From the NCBI RefSeq assembly GCF_000430665.1, contig NZ_AUML01000009.1, forward strand, positions 62,001 through 126,000: a stretch of DNA of 64,000 nt, read 5' to 3'. Position 1 is the first letter of the stretch, and every line of letters begins with the position of its first letter. The translations under genes were made by a program, and so were the position numbers. Shown in pieces: positions 35,603 through 44,242 of this stretch. The DNA is from Aquimarina muelleri DSM 19832 (lineage in GTDB: Bacteria; Bacteroidota; Bacteroidia; Flavobacteriales; Flavobacteriaceae). Under the pieces are notes generated by a model. The model had not been told where the DNA came from. It ran no database searches and was given only the letters and a program-made list of their open reading frames with translations.

Positions 35603-35640
35603 ATCCATCTTGTGGAGTTTAATTTTCCGAGGTTATGGAT
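35603..35640. repeat. Palindromic intergenic repeat, partial copy
   Basis: The block TTGTGGAGTTTAATTTTCCG followed by AGG matches the first part of the longer repeat at 52941-53040. It lies in the 460-bp gap between the DksA-like gene and lspA; the rest of that gap shows no gene. Confidence 0.65.
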
Positions 35641-35773
35641 TTTACTAATTCTTTGTAAACAAATATAAAGGAGTGAAATTCTGCTAAGAATTTTGTATCG
35701 AAAATTAGCATTTCAGTGCTAAAAACCTATTTTTTTTAAATCACAGGTTATTTATATTTTGCTATAAGATAAA

Positions 35774-35804
35774 AAGCCTCACAAGTTTTGTACTTGTGAG
35801 GCTT
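35774..35804 (-). terminator. Terminator of the DksA-like gene
   Basis: A 13-bp stem (AAGCCTCACAAGT and complement) with a short loop is followed on the minus strand by TTTTTAT. It lies 24 bp past the stop codon. Confidence 0.85.
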
Positions 35805-35827
35805 AGTGTGTATTATTTTATTAGAAT

Positions 35828-36211
35828 TTATCCCTGCATATTTTTTGCTTCAATACTTAATGTAGCATGCGGAACTAGTTTTAAACGTTCTGGATTGATT
35901 AATTTTCCAGTAACACGGCAAATACCATAGGTTTTATTTTCAATTCTTAGTAGAGCGTTTTTTAAATCACGCACAAATTTTTCTTGTCTAATTGCAAGCT
36001 GTGTATTAGCTTCTTTAGACATTGTTTCACTACCTTCTTCGAATGCCTTAAATGTCGGTGAGGTATCATCCGTACCATTATTCCCATCATTTTTGTAAGC
36101 ACTTCTTAGCAAATCCAAATCTTTTTTAGCTTTTTCTACTTTGTCAAGGATTATTGCCTTGAACATTGCTAAATCAGCGTCGCTGTACCTTACTTTGATA
36201 TCGTCTGCCAT
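35828..36211 (-). CDS. TraR/DksA-family protein without an intact zinc finger
   Basis: The 127-residue protein has the helical coiled-coil half and the C-terminal DksA block YGICRVTGKLINPERLKLVPHATL. Of the four zinc-ligand cysteines of DksA only the first is present (CRVT instead of CxxC), and the second pair is missing. The fold may be kept without zinc, as in the cysteine-poor DksA2 type proteins, though the family form seen here is, as I recall, usual for Bacteroidota. A role as RNA polymerase secondary-channel regulator is inferred. It lies 6 bp downstream of ileS and ends at a strong terminator. Confidence 0.85.
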   Translation of the reverse strand: MADDIKVRYSDADLAMFKAIILDKVEKAKKDLDLLRSAYKNDGNNGTDDTSPTFKAFEEGSETMSKEANTQLAIRQEKFVRDLKNALLRIENKTYGICRVTGKLINPERLKLVPHATLSIEAKNMQG

Positions 36212-36217
36212 ACTTCT

Positions 36218-39200
36218 TTAATGTTTTTTAATTATCAATTGGGTTGCAATGTCGTCAAACGCAATTTCTGTACCATTTATTACATTTGCTACAAATTCAA
36301 TTGTCTCGGTTAAGGTTTCATTTTTAATATAATCCTCATTCGTAGCAATAGCTTCTCGTATAGTTACATTTTCCTGAAATACAATTTGTATTTTATCAGT
36401 TACTTCCAAGCCACTATCTTTACGAATATTTTGAATGCGATTTACAAGTTCTCTGGCAATACCTTCTTTTTTAAGCTCTGGACTTATAGTTACATCTAAT
36501 GCTACTGTTAAAGCACCAGAATTTGCTACTAACCATCCTTCTATATCTTGCGAACTTATCTCTACATCATCGGTACCTAATGTAATAATTTTATCATTAA
36601 TTTTTACATCAAAACGCCCAGTTTGATCAAGAATTTTGATTTCTTCTTGATTAAAAGAACGTATACTATTAGCAATCAGCTTCATGTCTTTTCCAAAACG
36701 AGGGCCTAATGTTTTAAAATTAGGCTTAATTTGTTTTACTAATATTCCAGAAGCATCGTCAATAAGTTCTATTTCTTTGACATTTACTTCGCTTTTTATA
36801 AGGTCAGCTATATCATTGATTTCATTTTTTTCTGCATCGTTCAGTACAGGGATCATGATACGTTGCAGTGGTTGGCGAACTTTTATTTTTTCTTTTTGTC
36901 TTAAAGAAAGGGTTAAGGAGGAGATAGTTTGTGCTTTTTGCATCTTATGCTCCAATAATCTATCTACAAAATTCTCATTATATTCTGGAAAACTTGCCAG
37001 ATGAACACTTTCAAAAGCTTCTTTTTTTGTTCCTGCTATTAGATCTTTGTATAATCGATCCATAAAAAATGGGGCTATTGGCGCTCCAAGTTTAGAAACG
37101 GTGAGCATACAAGTGTATAATGTTTGATAAGCAGAGATTTTATCTTGTTGATAATCTCCTTTCCAAAATCTTCTTCTGCTTAAGCGAACAAACCAATTAC
37201 TTAGGTTTTCCTGCACAAAATCTGAGATTGCTCTTGCTGCTTTTGTGGGTTCGTAATCTTTATAAAAAGAATCTACATTTTTAATTAATGTATGTAGTTC
37301 GCTTAATATCCAACGATCAATTTCTGGGCGTTCTGCTAATGTAATATCTGCTTCGCTGTAAGTAAAATTATCAATATTAGCATAAAGAGTAAAGAACGAA
37401 TATGTATTGTATAGTGTGCCAAAAAATTTACGACGAACTTCAGCAATTCCTTCAGAATCAAATTTTAAATTGTCCCAAGGGTTTGCATTGCTTATCATGT
37501 ACCATCGAGTAGCATCTGGTCCAAACTCTTTTAGGGTTTCAAATGGATCTACAGCATTTCCTAATCGCTTAGACATTTTTTGCCCATTTTTATCTAATAC
37601 CAGACCATTAGATACTACATTTTTGTAAGCAACATCATCAAATATCATGGTTGCAATAGCATGTAAGGTATAAAACCATCCACGAGTTTGATCTACTCCT
37701 TCGGCTATAAAGTCGGCTTTTCTTTCTCCACCTTCAACTTTTTCTTTATTTTCAAAAGGATAATGCCATTGTGCATAAGGCATGGATCCAGAGTCAAACC
37801 ATACATCAATCAAATCACTTTCCCTTTTCATAGGTTTTCCTGATGCAGAAACCAGAGTAATTTGATCTACTACGTTTTTATGAAGATCTATTTTATCATA
37901 GTTTTCTTCACTCATATCTCCTATATTAAAATCTGCAAATATATCTGCTTCTAGAACCCCAGCTTTTATAGCTTTTGTCATTTCAGATTTTAATTCTTCT
38001 ATAGAACCTATAATAAGTTCTTCTTTGCCATCTTCTGTCCTCCATATTGGTAATGGAATTCCCCAAAAGCGAGAACGAGATAAATTCCAATCATTTGCAT
38101 TTGCCAGCCAATTACCAAACCTACCTTCTCCTGTAGCTTTAGGTTTCCAGTTAATACCAAGATTAAGTTCGTGCATTCGATCTTTAAAATCGGTAACTTT
38201 TATAAACCATGAATCTAAGGGGTAGTATAAAATTGGTTTGTCTGTACGCCAGCAATTTGGATAACTGTGCACATATTTTTCAACTTTAAAAGCTTTGTTT
38301 TCTGTCTTAAGCTGTATCGCAATTTCTACATCTACCGATTTCTCAGGAGCTTCTCCTTCATTATAGTATTCATTTTTTACATATTTACCACCAAGATCTC
38401 CCATTTGCTGGATAAACCTTCCTTGTAAATCTACAGTTGGTACCAGGTTATCATTTTCATCCATTACTAACATGGCAGGTACTTCTGGGGTAGCTTGTTT
38501 AGCTACCAAAGCATCATCTGCACCAAAAGTAGGAGAGGTATGTACAATACCGGTTCCGTCTTCTGTAGTAACAAAATCACCAGCAATTACCCTAAATGCA
38601 TTTTCGGGATTATGATATGGTTGTACATAATCGATAAGTTGCTCGTAACGAATGTCTACAAGGTCTGTTCCTTTACATTCTTTTAAAACAAGGTATGGTA
38701 TCTTTTTGTCTCCTTCTTTAAAGGAGTTTACTTCTTCTTCAGTTTCAACAGTACTAAATTTACCAGTAAACTGTTTTCCTACTAAATTTTTAGCAAGAAT
38801 AACATAGATGGGCTCAAAAGTATATTGGTTAACTGTTTTTACAACAACATAATCAATTTTTGAACCTACAGTTAATGCGGTATTCGATGGTAATGTCCAA
38901 GGAGTGGTGGTCCATGCTAAAAGATAAATATCTCCATCTATATCTTGTAAAAAAGATGGTAACGTATCTTTTATGGTTTTAAACTGAGCTACAACAGTAG
39001 TGTCTGTAACATCCTGATAGGTTCCGGGTTGGTTAAGTTCGTGTGAGCTTAATCCAGTACCAGCCTTAGGGGAATATGGTTGTATGGTATATCCTTTGTA
39101 CAATAACCCTTTCTTATAAATTTGAGAAAGTAGCCACCATACACTCTCCATGTATTTAGATTTGTAGGTAATGTATGGATCTTCCATATCTACCCAATAT

Positions 39201-39622
39201 CCTATTTTTTGAGTCAGATCGTTCCAGATATCTGTATAGCGCATTACGGCTTTTTTACAAGCTTCGTTATACTCCTCTACAGTAATTTTTTTACCAATGT
39301 CTTCTTTGGTAATTCCTAATTCTTTTTCTACACCAAGTTCTACAGGAAGCCCATGGGTGTCCCATCCTGCTTTACGTTGTACTTGATATCCTTTTTGAGT
39401 TTTATAGCGGCAAAAAATATCTTTAATTGCACGAGCCATTACATGGTGAATACCAGGTAGTCCATTTGCTGAAGGAGGTCCTTCAAAAAACACAAATGGT
39501 TCTGCTCCATCCCGTTCACTAATACTTTTTTCGAATATATTATTCTGTTGCCAGAAATCTAGTATTTCATTAGCTAATTTAGGTAAGTCAAGTCCTTTGT
39601 ACTCAGGAAACTTCGTGCTCAT
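36218..39622 (-). CDS. ileS: Isoleucyl-tRNA synthetase
   Basis: The class I synthetase charges tRNA-Ile. The 1134-residue protein has the HIGH-equivalent within PPSANGLPGIHHVMARAIKD, the KMSKS-equivalent GQKMSKRLGN, the editing CP1 domain (TTPWTLPSNTAL) and the anticodon-binding C-terminal domain. The frame is open to 39754, but the extra 44 residues are AT-rich and unlike the family. The ATG at 39622 (MSTKFPEYKGLDLPKLA) is the usual start. It is the long Bacteroidota form with a C-terminal extension instead of a zinc finger. Confidence 0.97.
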   Translation of the reverse strand: MSTKFPEYKGLDLPKLANEILDFWQQNNIFEKSISERDGAEPFVFFEGPPSANGLPGIHHVMARAIKDIFCRYKTQKGYQVQRKAGWDTHGLPVELGVEKELGITKEDIGKKITVEEYNEACKKAVMRYTDIWNDLTQKIGYWVDMEDPYITYKSKYMESVWWLLSQIYKKGLLYKGYTIQPYSPKAGTGLSSHELNQPGTYQDVTDTTVVAQFKTIKDTLPSFLQDIDGDIYLLAWTTTPWTLPSNTALTVGSKIDYVVVKTVNQYTFEPIYVILAKNLVGKQFTGKFSTVETEEEVNSFKEGDKKIPYLVLKECKGTDLVDIRYEQLIDYVQPYHNPENAFRVIAGDFVTTEDGTGIVHTSPTFGADDALVAKQATPEVPAMLVMDENDNLVPTVDLQGRFIQQMGDLGGKYVKNEYYNEGEAPEKSVDVEIAIQLKTENKAFKVEKYVHSYPNCWRTDKPILYYPLDSWFIKVTDFKDRMHELNLGINWKPKATGEGRFGNWLANANDWNLSRSRFWGIPLPIWRTEDGKEELIIGSIEELKSEMTKAIKAGVLEADIFADFNIGDMSEENYDKIDLHKNVVDQITLVSASGKPMKRESDLIDVWFDSGSMPYAQWHYPFENKEKVEGGERKADFIAEGVDQTRGWFYTLHAIATMIFDDVAYKNVVSNGLVLDKNGQKMSKRLGNAVDPFETLKEFGPDATRWYMISNANPWDNLKFDSEGIAEVRRKFFGTLYNTYSFFTLYANIDNFTYSEADITLAERPEIDRWILSELHTLIKNVDSFYKDYEPTKAARAISDFVQENLSNWFVRLSRRRFWKGDYQQDKISAYQTLYTCMLTVSKLGAPIAPFFMDRLYKDLIAGTKKEAFESVHLASFPEYNENFVDRLLEHKMQKAQTISSLTLSLRQKEKIKVRQPLQRIMIPVLNDAEKNEINDIADLIKSEVNVKEIELIDDASGILVKQIKPNFKTLGPRFGKDMKLIANSIRSFNQEEIKILDQTGRFDVKINDKIITLGTDDVEISSQDIEGWLVANSGALTVALDVTISPELKKEGIARELVNRIQNIRKDSGLEVTDKIQIVFQENVTIREAIATNEDYIKNETLTETIEFVANVINGTEIAFDDIATQLIIKKH

Positions 39623-39912
39623 TTTGTCGTTCTTTCTATTAAGCTTGCGAAAATAAGGATTTTCTATAAAAAAGAAGACGTAATTTGAATTACGATATAA
39701 AATAATTGTTAGAAGAACATCAACTTTTAACTTTTTGTTGAAAAGAACATTCAAGATATATAAATTAAGCTAGAGATGATTTAAAATATGGATATCTAAT
39801 TAACAACAGGATTTAACTAATTAAAAAAAATATTTTTTAGAGATTAGATTTTAGTATTTTTAAAGATCAATAGTAAAGATGATTAAATGGATATAATATA
39901 GAATAATTATAG

Positions 39913-40695
39913 ATGAAAGAAACTTTAGAAATAGCATTAATTCAATCTCACTTGGCTTGGGAAAATCCAGTGCAGAATCGTGCCGCTTTTACTCAAAAAA
40001 TAAATTCAATTACTCAAAAAATAGATTTGATCATTTTGCCAGAAATGTTTACAACAGGTTTTACTATGAATGTTAATGAAATGGCAGAAACAATGACTGG
40101 AGATACTGTTGATTGGATGAGAAAAATGGCTAAAGAAACAGATTGTGCAATTACAGGAAGTGTTATTATAAAAGAAAAAGAAAATTTTTATAACCGTTTG
40201 GTTTTTATGCTCCCCAATGGTACTTGTGAGATCTATGATAAGCATCAGCTGTTTACCTTAGCCAAAGAACAAGAAGTGTTTACAGCAGGACAGAGGGAGG
40301 TAATTGTGGATTTTAAGGGTTGGAAAATTAAACTTTTAATTTGCTATGATCTTAGATTTCCTGTTTGGGCAAGAAATACTTCGGGCTATGATATGCTGTT
40401 ATACGTAGCTAGTTGGCCAAAACCTCGTATTAATGCTTGGGATGCATTGCTAAAGGCTAGAGCGATAGAAAACATGAGTTATTGTATAGGAGTAAATCGT
40501 ATAGGATTAGATGGTAAAGGGTTTGAATACAATGGGCATTCTAATATTTATGATGTTTTAGGAAACACCATTTTAAAAGAATCTCCTGTAGAAAAAGAAA
40601 CTATTATATACGCCACTTTAGATAAGTTCCATATCAAAAGTAATAGACAAAAATTATCTTTTTTAGAGGATAGAGATGCTTTTCAGTTAATCTAG
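39913..40695 (+). CDS. Nitrilase-family amidohydrolase (omega-amidase-like)
   Basis: The 260-residue protein has the nitrilase Glu-Lys-Cys triad: Glu in LPEMFTTGF, Lys in YDKHQLFT and Cys in LLICYDLRFPVWARN. The sequence pattern (RFPVWARNTSGYDMLLYVASWP) resembles E. coli YafV and mammalian Nit2, which hydrolyse alpha-ketoglutaramate or related amides in methionine salvage and transamination repair. It is divergent from ileS, and its last 9 bp overlap the end of the convergent lipoprotein gene. Confidence 0.9.
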   Translation: MKETLEIALIQSHLAWENPVQNRAAFTQKINSITQKIDLIILPEMFTTGFTMNVNEMAETMTGDTVDWMRKMAKETDCAITGSVIIKEKENFYNRLVFMLPNGTCEIYDKHQLFTLAKEQEVFTAGQREVIVDFKGWKIKLLICYDLRFPVWARNTSGYDMLLYVASWPKPRINAWDALLKARAIENMSYCIGVNRIGLDGKGFEYNGHSNIYDVLGNTILKESPVEKETIIYATLDKFHIKSNRQKLSFLEDRDAFQLI

Positions 40696-42300
40696 AATAA
40701 AAGTTTGTTTTATTTCCCAGTTTGCTCGCACATCAATGGGTTCAGCAAGATAACGAATCTCTTCAGGTTGTACTCCTTTTAAGAAACTACCTGTGTCCCA
40801 TTTTCCGTTGTCATTACTATCAAAAATTACTCTTACATAGTATTTGTTAGGGTCGAGATAATCAAAAACTAGAGTTTCTTGGGTTCGAACTATTTTTTCT
40901 GAGATTACTTCTTCTTTTTCATTAGTAACTTGAACCAGAACAGGGTAGTTTTCTACATTTTGAAGGGTCAAGAAAATAGTGCCATAGTCGGCTACTTTTT
41001 TTGTTCTAAAATTAATGTTTATAGTGTCATTAACATTTCCTATAAAATCTTTAATCGCTTCTGGCAGAAACTGCAATTGATACGCGTTATTTTCTGTTTT
41101 TTCGAAAGTAAGTTCTGCTTCGTTTTTATAGGTGTCTAATACTATAGAAAAAGGAATATCTAAAGTGTCTTTATCGGTTAGAGAAATTAGTTTTTCATTA
41201 ATACTATCCAAAGGAGTATTTGCAGAAAAAATAAAATTTTTATTAGGCGCAAGAATAGATCCTCCAGTAGAGTTAATCAGAAGAGAATCTTTGTACTGAT
41301 CTTTAAACCTAGCGATTAGGGTATCTTTGTAATTTGTAGAATTACTAACCTCAAATAGTAAAGAATCTGCTTTAAAAAATGGTTTAAACCAATAGTGTAA
41401 TGTGTCTTTTTCTTTATCTGGAAATATTCTTGTTTCAAAAGTTTCAGGAGTATTACTTAATAATGCTACTTTCATGCTGTCGCGTATTCCTTCATAAGAA
41501 AACAGGAACTTGTTTTTTGAAACTTGTTTTGGGTTTAATGCTTTAAATTCAAGAGTTTCTTTAAATAGAGTAAGGTTAAAAACTTTAGCAGTATCTTCAG
41601 GAAGAGTAATAATCTCTTCGTAAAATCCTATTTTATCCTGTTTTGGTTCGTATAAATAATTATTAGAAACATCTTTTAGGGCAATTAATTTAAATTTTCC
41701 TTCCTTTAGATTGTGTAGGCTAAAAGCGATACTGTCTAAAGTGTTGGTAATATATCGGGGGACAGTTTTGTATACTAATGAGTCAGAGTATTCTTCGTCG
41801 ATTTCATATAGCGCGACTGTAATGTAAGAATCTGGTTTTTTTTGAGTAGCATCTCCTACAGTGCCTTTTATACTTAGAGAATCCAAAAAATCTCCTGTAG
41901 AGAACACGTATCTAAAAAACGGATTAGCATTTCCTTCGTTATTGTCTACTACGCTTTCTCCAAAATTTATACTATAGGTTGTATTAGGAAGCAAAGTATC
42001 CAGAAATTCTATTTTTATATATTTACTTGCACCTCCAAGAGGGGTAATAGTTGGTTTAGGATCCATGGGTGGAGAAACAATGATTTGTTTCTGAGGATCT
42101 TTTAATTTAATATATTCATCAAAATATATACGGATTTCATTTTTGTTGAAATTTGTAGAAAAATTAGGAGGCAAAGCTTTTATAAAAACCGGAGGTTTTT
42201 CATCTTTAGGACCACCAGATATCGAACCCTTTTTGGCACAGCTAATAACCATTACCAATAAAGTTAAAATAAGGAGTATCGTATTTATTCTTTTACTCAT
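40687..42300 (-). CDS. Ig-like (SbsA-type) domain lipoprotein
   Basis: The 537-residue protein starts at the ATG at 42300 with a lipoprotein signal peptide (LLVMVISC). The frame extends 12 codons further but without a signal-like start. It begins with GSISGGPKDEKPPVFIKALPP-type sequence and an SbsA Ig-like domain (about 35-130: NEIRIYFDEYIKLKDPQKQI). Further beta-sandwich regions follow, then a C-terminal DSNDNGKWDTGSF segment. Such proteins are common uncharacterised Bacteroidota surface or periplasmic lipoproteins. It converges on the amidohydrolase gene with a 9-bp overlap. Confidence 0.85.
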   Translation of the reverse strand: MSKRINTILLILTLLVMVISCAKKGSISGGPKDEKPPVFIKALPPNFSTNFNKNEIRIYFDEYIKLKDPQKQIIVSPPMDPKPTITPLGGASKYIKIEFLDTLLPNTTYSINFGESVVDNNEGNANPFFRYVFSTGDFLDSLSIKGTVGDATQKKPDSYITVALYEIDEEYSDSLVYKTVPRYITNTLDSIAFSLHNLKEGKFKLIALKDVSNNYLYEPKQDKIGFYEEIITLPEDTAKVFNLTLFKETLEFKALNPKQVSKNKFLFSYEGIRDSMKVALLSNTPETFETRIFPDKEKDTLHYWFKPFFKADSLLFEVSNSTNYKDTLIARFKDQYKDSLLINSTGGSILAPNKNFIFSANTPLDSINEKLISLTDKDTLDIPFSIVLDTYKNEAELTFEKTENNAYQLQFLPEAIKDFIGNVNDTININFRTKKVADYGTIFLTLQNVENYPVLVQVTNEKEEVISEKIVRTQETLVFDYLDPNKYYVRVIFDSNDNGKWDTGSFLKGVQPEEIRYLAEPIDVRANWEIKQTFILD

Positions 42301-42464
42301 AATCTCCAGGATAATTTTTAAGACACAAAGAAACAACTATATTTAAAAAACAAAAAACATAATGAAACTCTATTTAGAAACCATATTAAAACAGAAGTAA
42401 TATTTAGTTTATAACAGAATTCTAGATCTTAATATAGCATTATCTTTTGTCTCTAACATATATA

Positions 42465-43145
42465 TTATTCTGTTATTGCCATTGTTGCAATGCTTATTTT
42501 AATGCCAGGTATATGTTTTAATACATTCACACAAGACTCTATAGTTGCACCAGTAGTTACAATATCGTCAACCAAAAGAATGTGTTTATTTATAAGTAAA
42601 GACTCTTTTTGTGTTCCAAATGTTTCAACAGTATTTCTCCATCTATTCTTTAGTTTATGTTTAGATTGTTTTTTATTATAGGAAATTTTTTTCAATACAC
42701 AATTTATGTACTCGGCATTCAGTGTTTTAGCAATTTCAATTCCAAATTTTTCTACTTGATTATACCCTCGTTGTCGCATTCTTCTTTTGTGTAAAGGAAC
42801 AGGAATTACTATGTCAATGTCTTGGTATTTAGTAGATTGTTGTAGTTCTTGTCCTAGCCATTTTCCTAATTCAATCCCTATTTCTTCTTGTCCTCTATAT
42901 TTTAAATTGTGTAATAAGTTTTGAACTAAGCTATCTTTGTAAAAAATAAAAAGAGAAGTGGCATTTTCAATTTTGACACGACCATAAAATACTTTTTCAA
43001 TTTTTTTTGCGTTTACGTTATGAAAATTCCCTAATGGGAGTTGATGTCTGCAAGAAGTGCAAAGCAATTTTTCGTTTTTATATAATGGGCTGTCACATGC
43101 TCCACAACATATAGGAAAGAACAAATAAGCTAAGTCTTTTAGCAT
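42465..43145 (-). CDS. comF: ComF-family phosphoribosyltransferase-like protein
   Basis: The 226-residue protein has the N-terminal four-cysteine zinc region (CCGACDSPLYKNEKLLCTSC), then a PRTase fold with VIPVPLHKRRMRQRGYNQ and the PRPP loop LLVDDIVTTGATI. ComF is needed for DNA uptake in naturally competent bacteria, but in most Bacteroidota its role is unproved. It is divergent from the next coiled-coil gene. The start at 43145 gives the expected first Cys spacing. Confidence 0.9.
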   Translation of the reverse strand: MLKDLAYLFFPICCGACDSPLYKNEKLLCTSCRHQLPLGNFHNVNAKKIEKVFYGRVKIENATSLFIFYKDSLVQNLLHNLKYRGQEEIGIELGKWLGQELQQSTKYQDIDIVIPVPLHKRRMRQRGYNQVEKFGIEIAKTLNAEYINCVLKKISYNKKQSKHKLKNRWRNTVETFGTQKESLLINKHILLVDDIVTTGATIESCVNVLKHIPGIKISIATMAITE

Positions 43146-43218
43146 TTTGATAAGGAGATTAACATTAATTATTATATTTAGCCATTAAAATAACCATCAA
43201 AAATTATAAATTTTAATT

Positions 43219-44100
43219 ATGACAACTCAAAACAATAACTTGACCCTTAAGATTCTAATTGGTGTTTTAGCAGCGCTTTTGCTTATTTTAGGGATATTTA
43301 CGTATAAGTTTTATAACGAAGAGAAGCAAAATAAAGCAATTTTGCAACAAGAAAAAGATCTTATTGAAAGCGAATTAGGAGAATTAATTACAAAGTATGA
43401 CAATGCTATTGCTCTTAATGAAGTAATGGACGACCATTTGCTTAAAGCAAAAGAAAGGATTGTAGTCTTATTAGATAGTGTAAAAGACAATGATGCTAAC
43501 TTAGCATTAATCTCTCGCTACAGAAGAGAAGTTGGTAAACTTAAAAAAGAACGTGAAAGATTATTTAAACTAGCCGATAGTTTAACAGTAGCAAACACTC
43601 AATTGACAACAGATTTAGATAGTACTTCTGTAGCTCTTAATCAAAGAATTATCTTATCAGACTCTTTACAAACGCAAAACAGCAAGTTGGCTGAAATCGT
43701 TGAAAGAGGAGCTGCTCTTACTGCTGCTAATATAAAAGCAGAAGGAGTAAGAGTTCGTAACAACGGTAAAATAACAGATGCTTCTAAAGCTAGCAGAGCA
43801 GAAAAAGTAAGAGTTTGTTTTACGCTTTCTCCTAATAAGTTAACAGAAAAAGGAGATAAAGAACTTTTTGTACAGGTTATTAACCCAGAAAACAATCTTA
43901 TTGGGGATAAAATATCTGTAAATTTTGATGATGCAGTACTTACTTATAGTGGTCGTAATAAAGTGTTTTATGAAAATGAAGCTTTAGACGTTTGTGTATT
44001 AGTAGATGCGGCAGAAGGAGAACTTGTTAAAGGGAACTATGTAGTAAACCTTTTCTCTGGACCAAGAATGATTTCAAATACACAATTTGAATTGAAATAG
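43219..44100 (+). CDS. Membrane-anchored coiled-coil protein, unknown function
   Basis: The 293-residue protein has a short cytoplasmic N-terminus and one membrane helix (about 10-28, ILIGVLAALLLILGIF). A long coiled coil (about 32-165) and a C-terminal beta-rich domain (about 190-293) follow, ending in GNYVVNLFSGPRMISNTQFELK. It is probably an inner-membrane protein with its domain in the periplasm. Homologues between comF and glyS are, as I recall, conserved in flavobacteria but uncharacterised, and are sometimes labelled chromosome-partitioning proteins without evidence. A strong terminator follows. Confidence 0.75.
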   Translation: MTTQNNNLTLKILIGVLAALLLILGIFTYKFYNEEKQNKAILQQEKDLIESELGELITKYDNAIALNEVMDDHLLKAKERIVVLLDSVKDNDANLALISRYRREVGKLKKERERLFKLADSLTVANTQLTTDLDSTSVALNQRIILSDSLQTQNSKLAEIVERGAALTAANIKAEGVRVRNNGKITDASKASRAEKVRVCFTLSPNKLTEKGDKELFVQVINPENNLIGDKISVNFDDAVLTYSGRNKVFYENEALDVCVLVDAAEGELVKGNYVVNLFSGPRMISNTQFELK

Positions 44101-44115
44101 TATTTGTAGAAAAGT

Positions 44116-44158
44116 AAAAAACCGTCATGTTTTATAAAAAAAATATGACGGTTTTTTT
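44116..44158 (+). terminator. Terminator after the coiled-coil gene
   Basis: A stem of ACCGTCAT and ATGACGGT with a 15-nt AT-rich loop, preceded by A-run and followed by T7, lies 16 bp past the stop codon. Confidence 0.85.
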
Positions 44159-44230
44159 ATGCTTTTATCAGAAATTACTTTTAAAGAACATTAATTCTAT
44201 AAATTCATTTTCAATTTATTTTAATTCAGT

Positions 44231-44238
44231 TATTTTTG
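44231..44238 (+). promoter_or_regulatory. -7 box directly before glyS
   Basis: TATTTTTG followed by C matches TAnnTTTG and ends four bases before the glyS ATG, so transcription would start at or within a few bases of the start codon. No TTG is found at the standard distance. Confidence 0.4.
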
Positions 44239-44242
44239 CGGA

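Noticed and set aside
36684-39622. Several frames of 60-106 codons opposite ileS
   Set aside because: They lie antisense inside a fully conserved synthetase gene and have no independent support.
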